A DNA stretch of 64,000 nt from Micropterix aruncella (taxonomy: Eukaryota > Arthropoda > Insecta > Lepidoptera > Micropterigidae), in NCBI GenBank assembly GCA_944548615.1, contig OX155964.1:18890653-18954652 (forward strand), given 5' to 3'. Below, one piece after another: positions 35,201 to 45,339 of the stretch. How positions within the stretch are numbered: the stretch's first letter is position 1; the number at the start of each line of letters is the position of its first letter. Under the pieces are notes generated by a model, which saw only the letters and a program-made list of their open reading frames with translations, did not search any database and was not told the DNA's origin. Both the position numbers and the translations under genes were made by a program.

Positions 35201-38200
35201 TATTGGATCGAAAATCGAAACAGATAGGTACATTTATTATTTAACTTAGTTCATTATATTATTGACGTAAATGAAACAGAAATATATAAAAATATAGGCA
35301 TAAAACTGATTATCCCGGTAATTAAAGTTGACATAGTGGTGAGCGTCGGCAAATTTGGTATTGAAATATTATTACAAAGCATTCATACTGACTGTTAATT
35401 ACATTAATAATAAGTATATAAAATGACTATTCAATAATGACTTATAGTTGCATATATCATTAGTTTGACACAGGATATCTCTAAATTGTACTCATAGGCG
35501 CGGCAAAATGGCGGACCGTAAAAATCATTACATGTTTTCAAAGTTAAGTTAAAATATTTGTTCCGAGGGACTACACATGCATTTTTTTTATAATATCCTG
35601 TAGGAAACTTATTCGTCTTCAAACAAATAAAGAATCAGACAAGCAATTTTTATTCAAAGATTTATTTAATGTATTTTATTGTTTGTTTGTTTCTACTCTT
35701 TATTGTGAAATTTCACAATGGGCGGGTTTATTGTCATATGACAATCTCTTACAACCAACCCTACTATAACGTGTTTATATGTATGTGTGCATGTAACATG
35801 TGTGTAAGTGTGTGTCTTGTTATTGCATTCGATCGACTGAATTGAAAATGCAATTCCGTTAATTTGATCCCAACGGAAAATAATGACCCAGCAGGGAATC
35901 GAACCCGGGACCTTACAATTTACTCGTAAGATCAGGCGACCTAACCACTATGCCACCGAGCTGTGTGTATTTTTTGTATTATGTATTTAATATATTTTAT
36001 TCACGTTTGGGGTAGAAATAGAAACTTTTATAAATGGTAGGTAGTAGTTATATCGGGTGAGAGAGTTATCACATCAACATAAAATTTCCATAAATAAATA
36101 ATTGTTAGGTATGGCTCTAAGTTACAAAATATGATATCAATTTGTTTATTATTAAGTAAGTTCGAATGATTCGCAAAAAAAGCGTGAGTCGGAGAGGGCG
36201 AAATTTTTTGAAGCACCAAACCCAACCTCAAGCGCGGCCGGCCGGCACAGAAAATGGAGAATTATCCTTATTTCCTATACGGACAGAGTATCGAATGTTG
36301 AAATGATGTTTCGAACGAGAAAAAACACAGATGTACCAGCACTTGTTACAAAAAAAAAGAAACTGCAACATTTTTGACAAAAAATTAAGGATGAAAAACA
36401 CAGAATACTGCAATTTAGTGATGTAAGGGAAAATGGAGGGCCGATTAAGACCGGGCTGAAACAGGATATCCTGGATCAAAATTTTAAGTTATAGGCTAGG
36501 ACAAAGTACAACATATCAATTTAATAAGGCAGCTTTGATTGTGAAAGTAGCTTTCATGATCGCCAACCTCCGAGAGGTGATCTCACTGCAAGAAGAATAT
36601 GGCAAAGGACGCCATGGTCCGCGATAGATTCGGTATTCACCGTTTCACCGCTTCGTAAGGGAGAGGACCGCGCAAGCGACCTCGAACTCGGAACCAATCG
36701 AGAGTCCGGAGAAATCTGGACACAATTGGTAGTAAGGGCGCGAGTGTCGCCCGCCAGGTAGCATTCCTGGCTATCTCGCGGTAAGGCGTTGGTCTCTTAC
36801 GGGTTGTGGCGTAGCTAGACGCTGGATTGTTTTGTCCAAAGTCTTCTACGCTCACTGCAGGTCGATAGAACGACTAATCGTTAAAACTTCCTGTGGTGAC
36901 GGGCTCGCCCGTTGTAGTCGACAACTCAAGTTGCAAGAAGAATATGAGACCGAAGACCTCACAGCCAAACTATAGTGGCAATGCATAGACAAACCAAAGC
37001 AAGGCAATGCATTGTACACCAAACTACTTCAATCAAAATCAATAAGATACTCACTTAAAAAATCATTGCCATTGTTAACGATTGTCCTGGTGTCTCTGTC
37101 TATCCTGTGCTCCTGCTTAATTATCTTGGGATCCTTGGGCTCGTGTAGAACCACTACCAACTGCTGAGTCTGATGATGTTGTTGGCCGGCCTGCTGCTGA
37201 TGATTTTGCATAGTTGTGTTTGCAGCTGCAATGTTAAATTGTGTGACTGAACTGTCAGATTTCCACATAAAAACTACAAAATATTCTCTAATTTCTTTTT
37301 TACAGAAAACATTCCCCTCATACATGTTTACTTTTTGTAATCAGTTTTGAAAACAATTCTAAAACGCTTCTTGTAAAAGATCAATAAATAATCGTCTAAA
37401 TTTGTTTAATGCTTTGTCCGCGTTGCAGCTGCACATCATTTCTTCATAGTCGGATACACAAAAGTCACAGAAAATGAAAATATTCAAGACTGTAGTGGGC
37501 TTGAGACACCAATTAAAACCGAGATAAAACGAATTTGCCAGATGAAGTTTGTAGCACCCGGCGTTTCGGCGATATTGCAACCGTCGTTGTCTGGGGTAGA
37601 CTGAAGTGCAGTCAATCGTCATCTGTTGTTCTGTGGGTAGGCAACAAACTGCTGCTATTATAACTACTAGGCAACAAACTACGCAGATTATAAAGGTGGT
37701 GGGGCGGCAGGTTTGGCGTGCGTGAATTTTGAAAATCCACGCCACAACACTCACTGTATCTTGTATTATGTACTTGTTCTCGACAATGGGTATTGAAGAC
37801 ATTTTGAGAAGACGATTCCCAGTAGTAGAGAATTTAAAACCGTCGTCTCTATTAAAGTTCAGGGATCTTCTTATTTCAATGGCTTCCCGTATCATGAGGG
37901 GGAAGTAAAATTATCATGTGATATTTTCCGTAACCATTTTTCTGTAACCATTTTTCATCTCCTGCGAAAAATGCTCAGCGTCGCAAACTAATGGGTATCT
38001 TTACTACCACTTTTCTACTGCTAGAGGCCGCAGGACGCACCATCCTAAAGAGTGTAGAAATGAGTGATGTCCCGCTTGTGGCTTGTTGCTTATCGCGCAG
38101 TGCATCCCTAGTGCGGGCCAGTTGGCCCGGCGACTGCCGCTAGCGCCACCTACCAAAAGTTTTGCGGACACACCCCCATTAAAAGTAGTTTACTTTTTTT

Positions 38201-41200
38201 GGCATATTTTCTTCGTCTTCTTTATTGCTTTAACAAGGTTGTAACTGATGAAAAATTTTAATAAACCAAAAAGTGAGAGGGAAGTTTATTTAGATAGATT
38301 CCATAAAAAAATAGATAGTATGAATTAGGATCCTTATGTTATTATATTTCGAGTAGCTAAAAATATTTCAGAACAACCCTCATAGTTATTTATCAGTTTT
38401 TTTCCTGGGGTATTCGATGAAATGCAAAATCTCTCCTCAAACTTTAAATAAGATAACAAAAAACATTTTAGAATTGAAGCATATGGCAAAAGGGTATGGG
38501 AGGAGGGAATAAGGGAAGTGGGGCTGGGGGGGGGGGGGGTGGTTATGAGTATTTAAAATAAAAAGGAACCTTGCGCATGCAGCATATTGGCGTTCATCAT
38601 CTCCTGCTGCATAATATCCCCGTCCCTTCTCTGCTGGTAGCCGCCATTGTTCTCCCTGCCGACCTTGTCGTTGTTGGCGCTGTTGCTGCGCTGCTCCGTT
38701 TTGAGGATCTGCTGATTGTTCTGCTGCTGCTGCTGCTGTTGGATGGTATCCACGGTCGTGGTTATGTGTTGTGAGTATGGTATTGTTATTTGATTGCTGT
38801 ATTGGTTGGCGATGTTGTTTATTCCGACCACGGAGGAGGAAGTGGCGATGGTCTGGTATTTAATGCCACCCGTGTTAACTGCAAGAGAAAAAGTAGCTAG
38901 TTTATTACAAGATATTGCAAGAAATTTTTCTTCTCATGATGGTGTGACCGCATGACTGAACGTTGGCTATAGCACTATACTACATTACTATAATGAATAA
39001 ATCTTGGAACAGGGGAAATGATCGATGCGGATTTTTAGTATTCTTGATTTTGTCAGTATTTTTGTTGAAATCTAGCATGTTTTCATTTCTGTAACAATTA
39101 TGTTGTTTTAGCTTATACAAAGTATCCTCCGATACACCCCCATCCGAAAAGTTTAAGGTTTTATTAGATGCCTGGACTACCTAAAGATATATTGTCGATC
39201 TATATGTGAGATCTCGTAAGCTGCAAAAAAACGAATTTGCATTTTTTGTTATTATTGGTATTGGTTATAAATCCATCAGTTATTTTCCTGTGAGTTTCTC
39301 CCACTGCTGAAGGGTGGTTTTTGTGGACTGTAAATGTTATTTACCTTCGCGTTCTCTCGTTCTTCCTGGCCGCCGAGTAGTCTCCCGTATCTGGTTCACA
39401 CTCTATTAGATGATCACACAGTGAAAGAGTTTATTTCAAAAAAACCGTTTATTGTCACTCAATTTACTCGTGAGTTACAGTATACACTTAAATTATGCGC
39501 GCGAGTACGTGACCAGCCAAGGGCTGCCGTATGTACAACTATTGTCCCGCCGCTTAAGGGTCGTTCATTCTCGACCTCGGTATTTTTGTGACTGTTCGAT
39601 TTTCCAAAATCGTTCACTTGCCTCGCTAAAGCCCCGCCACTCTAACCCGTGATTGGTTAAAGGGCAATGACGGCGGTAAGAGGCCGGCCCACTGAGGGTT
39701 AAGGGGTGTGGCTTAGCGAGAGTACATATTATTCAATCAGGCTTACATTTTTAACTTAATTTAATCTCACCTCCATTGAAGGTAATTTTCTATAATATGT
39801 ATTACTACTAGATTATCATTAGGTTTAAACACCTTTGACCGCTTAAAACGTCGGCTTATTGGTTGAGTAAAGAAACATATTAATACATACATAGACGATA
39901 CTTAATAATTAAATTTCCATTCCGTCATAGTTATAATTTTCAGTTGGTATAAAAAAGGTAAACCAAGTATCGATAAGCCTCCTCATTTACAGTAGACACA
40001 ATTTCATGACTTTGTTTTTGGATTTCTGATCTGTTCGTTGGTTCAGCGGTGAGAGGCCGCCGCGGTCGATATCTCAAGTTACAAACTTTTTGCCGCGTGG
40101 ATGCTCTTATAATAATTAACGATCGCTCGCTCTGAACTACTGGGAATCGCTTCATATTTTTTTCATCGGGTCCAGATTCGGTCTCCCCTAATTTGCAGAT
40201 TATTTATGGATTGCCATAAACGCCATGCAGCTCCGAGGGTTGTTTTTATTTCTAGAATATCAACTTTCGTTTTTGAGGATGCAACTATTTTGAATGATTC
40301 TCACGACGCTCACACACCGCCGCTACTTTAAGATTTTTAAAATTAATCAATAATTCTTCCAGGTATAAAAAAAAACCCTCAGCATCGTTCTGTCCATGTC
40401 CCGAGGCTTTTGCTTAGTTTCTTATTATTTCATTGCAGTGGTACCTGGTAGGCATAAGTTGTGAAATTTCACAACAAAGAGTATAAACAAAGTTGATGAT
40501 TTTATCCCGTGATACATGCTATTAATTCCACACAAACAACTTAACTGACAGTTTTAATCGTTACTAAACTACGTTAGTACACAAATAGAGTTGTCAATTA
40601 CAACGGGCGAACCCGTCACCTCAGGAAGTTTTAACGATTAGTCGTTCTATCTCCCGTGAAGTGAACGCAGAAAACTTGGACAAAACAGTCCACCGTCAAG
40701 CTCCGCCACATGCCCGTAAGAGGCCAACGCCTTAACCGCGAGATAACTAGGTGTGTTACCCAACGGGCTACACTCACGCTCTTACTTCCAAAATTGCGAC
40801 CAGATTACTCCGGTCCCTCGATTGGTTACGAGTTCCAGGTCGCTTGTGCGGTCCTCTCCCTTATGAAGCAGTGAAACGGTGTATACTGAATCCATCGCGG
40901 ACCACGGCATCCTTTGCCCGGTTGTTCACCCAGGATCGGGTAGCCGATGGTCGTTTCAAGAGCAGTCGCCGTAAGGTCCGCAACCACCCACGCTCTATAG
41001 GAAACAGTACTGCTTCCAGACTCCCCCGACTATTAGTCAGAGTGCACAATCGATTGGCTTACACCGCACGGTGCGCAGACCGTCCAGGAGCGCCAGAAGG
41101 TTGATTTCCAGGGGAAACTAACCATAAGGCCAGAGTCCTACCCATGCTCGCACTTCATGCGTGGAGGCCGCTGGATGGGTGTTGACCCGTGGGCGTGACC

Positions 41201-42042
41201 AACCCTGAACAGAATGGGTCTTCGTGGCCAACTCAGCAAGGGCCCATTAGCTCCCATGTTAGTACACAGTATAACTAATACATATTTTTTTAATATTGTT
41301 CCATTTACATAACTAAAAAGCATCTCGTGAACGAAGTTACTCGGTTGTTTGCATGCCTTGATAAGTTTGCTTGTTGGTGTGTACGAGGTCTCACATATAA
41401 TGCGATGATATGGAAAAAATGTGTATCTACATTTTCTGATATAATTTCGAAAAAACTAGATATCAGGTAAAAGTTAGAACCACTTATATAAATTTATATA
41501 AATAATGCCTATAACTCATAGAAAAACTCAAAGCCTAATCGGGAAATTTTGGCCTAATTTTAAACTTTTATTCGTTTCTCATGTAAAATTCAGAAAACTA
41601 CAGATAACCCCTTTTGCCTCTCGACTACCGATATGCCACAGAGTGATTTTGGACCTATTCTTCTTTGGTGAAACGGGCACCCGATAATTTTAGTCGTTAG
41701 CCGCATTCGAACACATTTGTATTTTAGCGATTGAAGAAGTAAGAGGAAAATCTCACCAGAGTGCATCAAATTCTGCTGCGCGCCGTTGCCATTACTGACA
41801 GAGTTGGGGAGGCCTCCGATGCTGACGATGTTCTCGGGCTGCCGGAACTTGGCCACGTTGACGGCCATGCCGATGGGCGCGTGGTGCTGGTTGAAGTGGG
41901 CCACGTTGGCCGAGTGGTAGCGGTTGGCCTCCTGGCCCTGGCCCAGCGCGTTGGCCGACCCATCGTGCGAGAACTTGGCCGCGAACTGGTGGATCGTCGG
42001 GATCGTCGCCGGAAAGTGGCCGGTGAACGGGGAGAAATTCAT
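29225..42042 (-). CDS. C2H2 zinc-finger transcription factor (l(3)neo38-like, tentative), seven coding exons
   Basis: Coding exons (minus): 42042-41757, 38878-38570, 37225-37055, 34785-34610, 32760-32501, 31249-31056, 29388-29225; all junctions GT/AG with matching phase, 1560 nt, 519 aa. The N-terminal half is Gln/Asn/His-rich with a poly-Gln block. A basic run (SKKKKKKKPPKEKKPRPKPG) is a likely nuclear signal. Four C2H2 fingers follow: YCCPECHMAYPERGMLEQHL..H, FICDICNAALKRKDHLTRHK..H, FVCSVCLKAFKRKEQLTLHF..H, HICQECGKGFYRKDHLRKHT..H, with TGEKR-type linkers. The finger layout reminds me of Drosophila l(3)neo38, but I could not check this. The exon at 42042 stays open upstream to an acceptor near 42070 (AELLTVGT before the Met), so an upstream coding exon is possible. 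The last exon is very GC-rich and continues in frame past its TGA (next entry). Confidence 0.85.
29389..30190. other. Zinc-finger gene intron, unassigned part
   Basis: CpG-rich near the exon, then AT-rich. No exon or repeat recognised. Confidence 0.4.
30191..30682 (+). mobile_element. Internally deleted mariner-type transposon
   Basis: 22-bp TIRs: CAAGGTTTGTATAAAAAGTA at the left and CAGGGTTTGTATAAAAAGTA at the inverted right end, 20 of 22 matching. Inside are transposase pieces: a helix-turn-helix part with TAVCKWHKLFKDNRVNVEEE, then KTPQSPYSLDLAPADSFLF followed by KVKSLKG, the C-terminal catalytic Asp block of mariners. The middle is deleted. Confidence 0.87.
30691..31055. other. Zinc-finger gene intron, unassigned part
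   Basis: AT-rich; no feature seen. Confidence 0.4.
31706..32452. mobile_element. TIR element split by a pogo-like MITE
   Basis: Left CTGATTTACATTGAGATT and inverted right GCATATTTACATTGAACC are related ends. Internal CAGTGCTGAC/GTCAGTGCTGG blocks are also inverted. The pogo-like MITE at 31883-32186 sits inside. Family not identified. Confidence 0.5.
31883..32186. mobile_element. pogo/Tigger-type MITE, 304 bp
   Basis: Left CAGTAGATCCCCGATTATCC and inverted right CAGTAGAGCCCCAATTATCC, flanked by TA on both sides. ATTATCCGCGAG is repeated at the left end and TATCCGCGG occurs near the right. Confidence 0.82.
32761..33364. repeat. Zinc-finger gene intron with a short dispersed 20-mer repeat
   Basis: ATGCTATTGTAAATATAATT occurs three times between about 32913 and 33003. 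The rest, including a GATGATGAT run near 33130, is unassigned. Confidence 0.55.
33365..33763 (-). repeat. Unclassified repeat with 113-codon open frame
   Basis: TTCCGGGATAGTCT-type and CTAGTTAGTCTGAGA segments occur twice (about 33385-33432 and 33450-33500). The minus-strand frame 33763-33422 includes IVRLFNDYKERSGQ and TRYWLRLSRKKNNLFQK. I recognise no family. The hAT-like element overlaps its start. Confidence 0.35.
33751..34304. mobile_element. hAT-like MITE with CATCGATG repeats
   Basis: Left TAGGGATGGACATCGATGTC and inverted right TAGGGATCGACATCTACGG are a TIR pair. Multiple CATCGATG palindromes lie near both ends. The TAGGGRTGG start resembles hAT ends, but a target duplication was not clear. 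Confidence 0.6.
34786..35683. other. Zinc-finger gene intron, unassigned part
   Basis: AT-rich intron DNA with no recognised feature. Confidence 0.4.
35684..35972 (-). mobile_element. tRNA-derived SINE, minus-strand copy
   Basis: Read on the minus strand: TGGCATAGTGGTTAGGTCGC and GGTTCGATTCCC boxes, the ATTGCATTTTCAATTC body, CACATGTTACATGC, GTTGGTTGTAAGAGATTG, and a tail with the palindrome TTGTGAAATTTCACAA then AGAGTA. It is the most complete copy here. Confidence 0.82.
35973..36529. other. Zinc-finger gene intron, unassigned part
   Basis: No convincing feature. Confidence 0.4.
36530..36586 (+). mobile_element. RTE-type LINE C-terminal stub
   Basis: The plus strand reads VAFMIANLREVISLQEEYG across the insertion boundary at 36601. 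The MIANLR block is the typical last part of RTE/BovB-like polyproteins. A related stub lies on the minus strand at 44105-44350. Confidence 0.55.
36602..36931 (-). repeat. GTTGTC repeat family, copy 2, with 15-bp target duplication
   Basis: An inverted copy bounded by TGCAAGAAGAATATG at 36587-36601 and 36932-36946. On the minus strand it starts CTTGAGTTGTCGACTACAAC and ends near GGCGTCCTTTGCC. A 15-bp duplication points to target-primed or similar retroposition. Confidence 0.8.
37226..38569. other. Zinc-finger gene intron with a GTTTCGG-family fragment and a G14 run
   Basis: 37527-37615 contains TTTGTAGCACCCGGCGTTTC, GGCGATATTGCAACCGTCGT, TGTCTGGGGTAGAC, related to the hairpin family at 52400-52490 and 59746-59830. 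A run of 14 G lies at 38526-38539, about 30 bp past the donor of the upstream exon. Confidence 0.6.
38879..40582. other. Zinc-finger gene first introns, unassigned
   Basis: 39300-39730 is a GC-richer block with CTCCCACTGCTGAAGGG and TAAGGGGTGTGGC that could be a solo LTR, but no matching terminal structure or duplication was seen. The rest is AT-rich. Confidence 0.3.
40583..41265 (+). repeat. GTTGTC repeat family, copy 3 (longest)
   Basis: Starts GAGTTGTCAATTACAACGGG, CGAACCCGTCACC, with internal blocks GTAAGAGGCCAACGCCTTA, CCTCTCCCTTATGAAGC and ends GGCCCATTAGCTCCCATG. The open frame at 40751-41104 is not matched in the other copies and is probably chance. Confidence 0.7.
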
Positions 42043-42182
42043 CGTCCCGACGGTTAGGAGCTCGGCGCCTGCAATTCATTCGTAATACGTTCCTACTAAA
42101 TTTTGATTTTAGTTATTTTATTATTCCAGTGACCGTTTGAGTATCTTTTAGTTAAACCTTTTTTTTTTCTTACTATTTTTTT

Positions 42183-42420
42183 TTAACCCTTCGACCCCAA
42201 AAAGACCGATTGGCTATTTGCGGTGGTTGACAATTCTGCGCGTAGCCGTTTCGACCGGCCTCCATACGTACTATATAAATATATAATACACACGACTGAC
42301 AAGATTGATTTTTAGGTAACGAGAGAGAATTTATAAAACAACAAAGTTGTTAATATTTATATACAAAATTAAATAAAAGGTGCAGTGCCGTTTTTGCAAG
42401 CAAAGGCTGGGTATCATTGA
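42183..42420. mobile_element. Second TTAA element family, copy 1
   Basis: Starts at TTAACCCTTCGACCCC; shares CGTAGCCGTTTCGACCGGCC, TATAAATATATAATA, AACAAGATTGAT-like and GTGCAGTG...AAGGCTGG blocks with 47572-47816. The right end is less clear. Confidence 0.6.
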
Positions 42421-42949
42421 TATTATTCATTCATATTATTCATTGATATTATTCATATTATATTATTCATCAACATTTATTTTAATTATACATTAATATT
42501 ATTGATTGACCTTTCATTGACACAATTATGTATACATTATTTTCTATCCAAAAACTATGTAGTATGTAATATTATAAATACAATAGTTTACTTTTTGTAC
42601 CAGCAGTCGTGTTTTTTAATTATTTAAATTATTGTTCTTGTTCAATTACCAAAACACAGTAAACTAGATAGATTTTTTTTTGGAAAACTCGCAATTTTGA
42701 TAGAAAATTAGAAAAAAAATCCTAACAACCGTTTTTGTTTTAAATTTAATTTTAACAATTTATTTAAGTAGATAGGTAATTATTTATTGAAATTGGTGCA
42801 TACATAGTTTGCGATTACATATTCAGTTTATATTCTTCCGGCACATCCTAAAGTTAGCGATTCGGCTGTCAAAAACCAAAATCGATTTTCCGATCGCCGC
42901 AACAGCACAAAGAAAACTCGCATTCGTTGGATTTTCCCGGGAAAGTTTA

Positions 42950-43330
42950 TAAACAACGCGCCGCCTGACATTTTAAATTGCAAAAAGACGAAAGCGGTGC
43001 ACGGGGAAAACGTCATATAGGTAACCCCGTGCGTCGGCCCTCACCCCATCGCCAAGGTAAAGAGGGATGGTGGAACAATGGCGGGCGCCTGCTTTCGCGA
43101 TCGCCCGGCACGGCAACAGGGAAATAGGCGAATGTACGCCATTTAAACGAGCGGATCGCGCGATATTTAATTAATATAACGGCGGGCTCACCATTCCTTA
43201 ACAGGGGGACGTCAAAACGCACTCAATAATTATTTTATTTGGAAGCCACTTCTCGGAAAATGTACTAGTATCACCTGGGTTTGGATGCGCGCGCATTTAT
43301 TTTCCAGGAAGGGGATGATGTCGCGACGCG
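42950..43330 (-). promoter_or_regulatory. CpG-rich block, probable promoter or first exon of the zinc-finger gene
   Basis: A GC- and CpG-rich island (GCGGATCGCGCGATAT, GGCGGGCGCC) in AT-rich DNA, about 0.9-1.3 kb upstream of the first recognised zinc-finger exon. On the minus strand a consensus-like donor GATGGG|GTGAGG lies near 43047. No coding first exon could be fixed. Confidence 0.4.
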
Positions 43331-43577
43331 CGGGAAATTTGAAATTGTGGTGCGTTCGAAAACTGTGTTAGACAGTTTTGGAAGCCATGGATTACCTACA
43401 AACGTAAATCCACCGATCCATATTTTCCATCGCTTTGCGTTTTAGTACAAGAGAAGGGATTTATGTATTATCGGAGCCTTTTTTTTATCAAAAAAACAAT
43501 CAAACACGTTATATTTGTATAATCGGAATCTATGCTAAACTGTTGCTATTTTTTAACGTCACTCGAATATATTCACC

Positions 43578-43987
43578 GGGTCCCATCAAACTTGCAGAAG
43601 GCAAATTTGCAGACGGCAATCTTGCAGACGGCATTCTTGCAGGCGGCAGTTTTGCAGAAGGAAATCTTGCAGAAGGCAGTTTTGCAAATGTCAAAATGAC
43701 CTAACCTAACCTAACAGAAAAACTTAAAACATTTTTTTTAATGTTTAGTTTGATTTATAAAAGTCATCCACTACAAGGATGCCGGTAATTAATGTCACTT
43801 CGATTTTAGGGAAAGAAAAACCTAACCTAACCTAACCTAACAGAAAAACTTAAAAACTGTACTGAAGGTTGCCGCCTGCAAGGTTGCCGCCTGCAAGGTT
43901 GCCTCCTGCAAATCTGCCCTCAACAGATTTGGAACTGTCAAAAGTGACATTTGTGCAAAATTGCCGCATGCAAAACTGGCGCCCCCC
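43578..43987 (-). mobile_element. Foldback element with 15-bp arrays, copy 2 (inverted)
   Basis: Ends GGGTCCCATCAAACTTGCAG and GCAAAACTGGCGCCCCCC. It has seven 15-bp units at the left and three GGTTGCCGCCTGCAA-type units at the right, plus two CCTAA runs. It lies in the shared 5' region between the zinc-finger gene and WARS. Confidence 0.8.
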
Positions 43988-44660
43988 TATTCACCACGCT
44001 GATTTTGAAACTGCAATAATCTTTATTGGGCCTCAATAAATAAGCGAGATTTAAAGAAGTGTTAAAAACCTACATTTCGGTAGGTTATTATTATTATTTT
44101 AAAACAACTTTTCTTCTTGTAATGCCGTCTCCTAACGGAGGTTGGCAATCATTCTGCTGATTTCTGTCTTGGAGACCGCCACACGGAACAATTCACCAGT
44201 GTTCAGATGGAACCACTGGCGTAGATTTTGCAGCCATAATGTCATTGGCCGCCCAGGCCTCCTCTATGGCCTTGAATTTTCTCCTGTTCGTATTTGGGGT
44301 TGCGCATTATGTGTCCGAAGTATTCAAGCTTCTCTTTATGATTTTGAGTAAGTACCTCTGTGCCTTTTTTAATTTAAGTTACAATTACCAAATAAAAAAC
44401 ATTAAAATATTTTTAAAAACATTTCGCAAACAAATAACATTAAAAAAACAATGCAATTAAAAGACATAATTACCTACTATTTTTTAGTTTTATTAAACCT
44501 ATTCTTAAAAACTAACTAAGCAAAATATATTTCCACACATGGTTTGTAAATTTGCAATTTTTATATCTCGAAATATTGCGCGTTAGAGACCATTTTCTGT
44601 CAGATTTAGTTGTAATGGTCTAATCTAGTAGTGGTTTTTTTTTTGATAAATGCAAAAGTT
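43988..44660 (-). repeat. Repeat shared with 19752-20045, carrying an RTE 3' stub
   Basis: Outer parts match 19752-20045 in reverse complement. Inside, 44105-44350 on the minus strand reads LEYFGHIMRNPKYE and later related fragments, the C-terminus of RTE-type LINEs, degenerated by stops. Confidence 0.55.
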
Positions 44661-45104
44661 TCCGTTATTACTTGAATACACAATAGAAATGGAAATAAGT
44701 TAGGCAACTCTTTTATTTGATTTAGTCATTTATTCCTTTCTTTTTCTTGTAATGAAACGGTTTGGTCAGTGCGGTGTTGCGTGGATATCAGAGATTTATA
44801 AATAAATATAAACTTCCATACTTTTCAATCTTTGATGCTAACCACGCTATGTTGAACGCATCCCAAAGTGACAACTTTGACGTTTCGCGAGACCAATCGG
44901 ATTTCGAGAAGTTCACATTTTTCGTATTAGAAAAGCACTCGTGGCGCTAATACAATACCTTGCTTGCGGGAAATACCATGTTTATGCCATTTTACGTTAC
45001 TTTTAGCGTTTATCAAAATAAAGCATAATTCTGTAGTTAGATTGAATTATAATCGCGTTGTGCCTAAGTTTTCGGGAAACAGCGTTATTGCATCATTTTG
45101 TCAG

Positions 45105-45326
45105 GTGAGTAACAAATGTTTTTTCATAGTGATTAGGTTATAATTTGATGCATCAATGATTTTCGTAGCCCTATTTAAAAATGCAAGCATTTTTTCGTGT
45201 TATGAACAAGATTAAAAGTTCCTATATTGCAATAATTCCGATTTGTATGGGTTTTCCTACAGTTCATATTCCTGCACTTCATATTAACTGTAGTAATAAT
45301 AGCGGTTTTTTCTTTATTCTTTTCAG
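45105..45326 (+). other. 5'UTR intron of the tryptophanyl-tRNA synthetase gene
   Basis: Donor TCAG|GTGAGT at 45104/45105 and acceptor TTTTCAG at 45326, 14 bp before the ATG. Both are strong consensus sites, and the first exon would contain the region upstream of 45104. Confidence 0.6.
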
Positions 45327-45339
45327 TTGAATCGTTACC

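Noticed and set aside
37359..37895. 178-codon minus-strand frame as an extra zinc-finger exon
   Set aside because: It overlaps a repeat fragment of the GTTTCGG family and would break the phase between the neighbouring coding exons.
39300..39730. Solo LTR
   Set aside because: The composition fits, but I found no TG/CA-bounded terminal repeat pair or target duplication.
41761..42079. Open frames on the plus strand and in a second minus-strand frame
   Set aside because: Shadows of the first zinc-finger exon, whose frame joins the next exon with correct phase.
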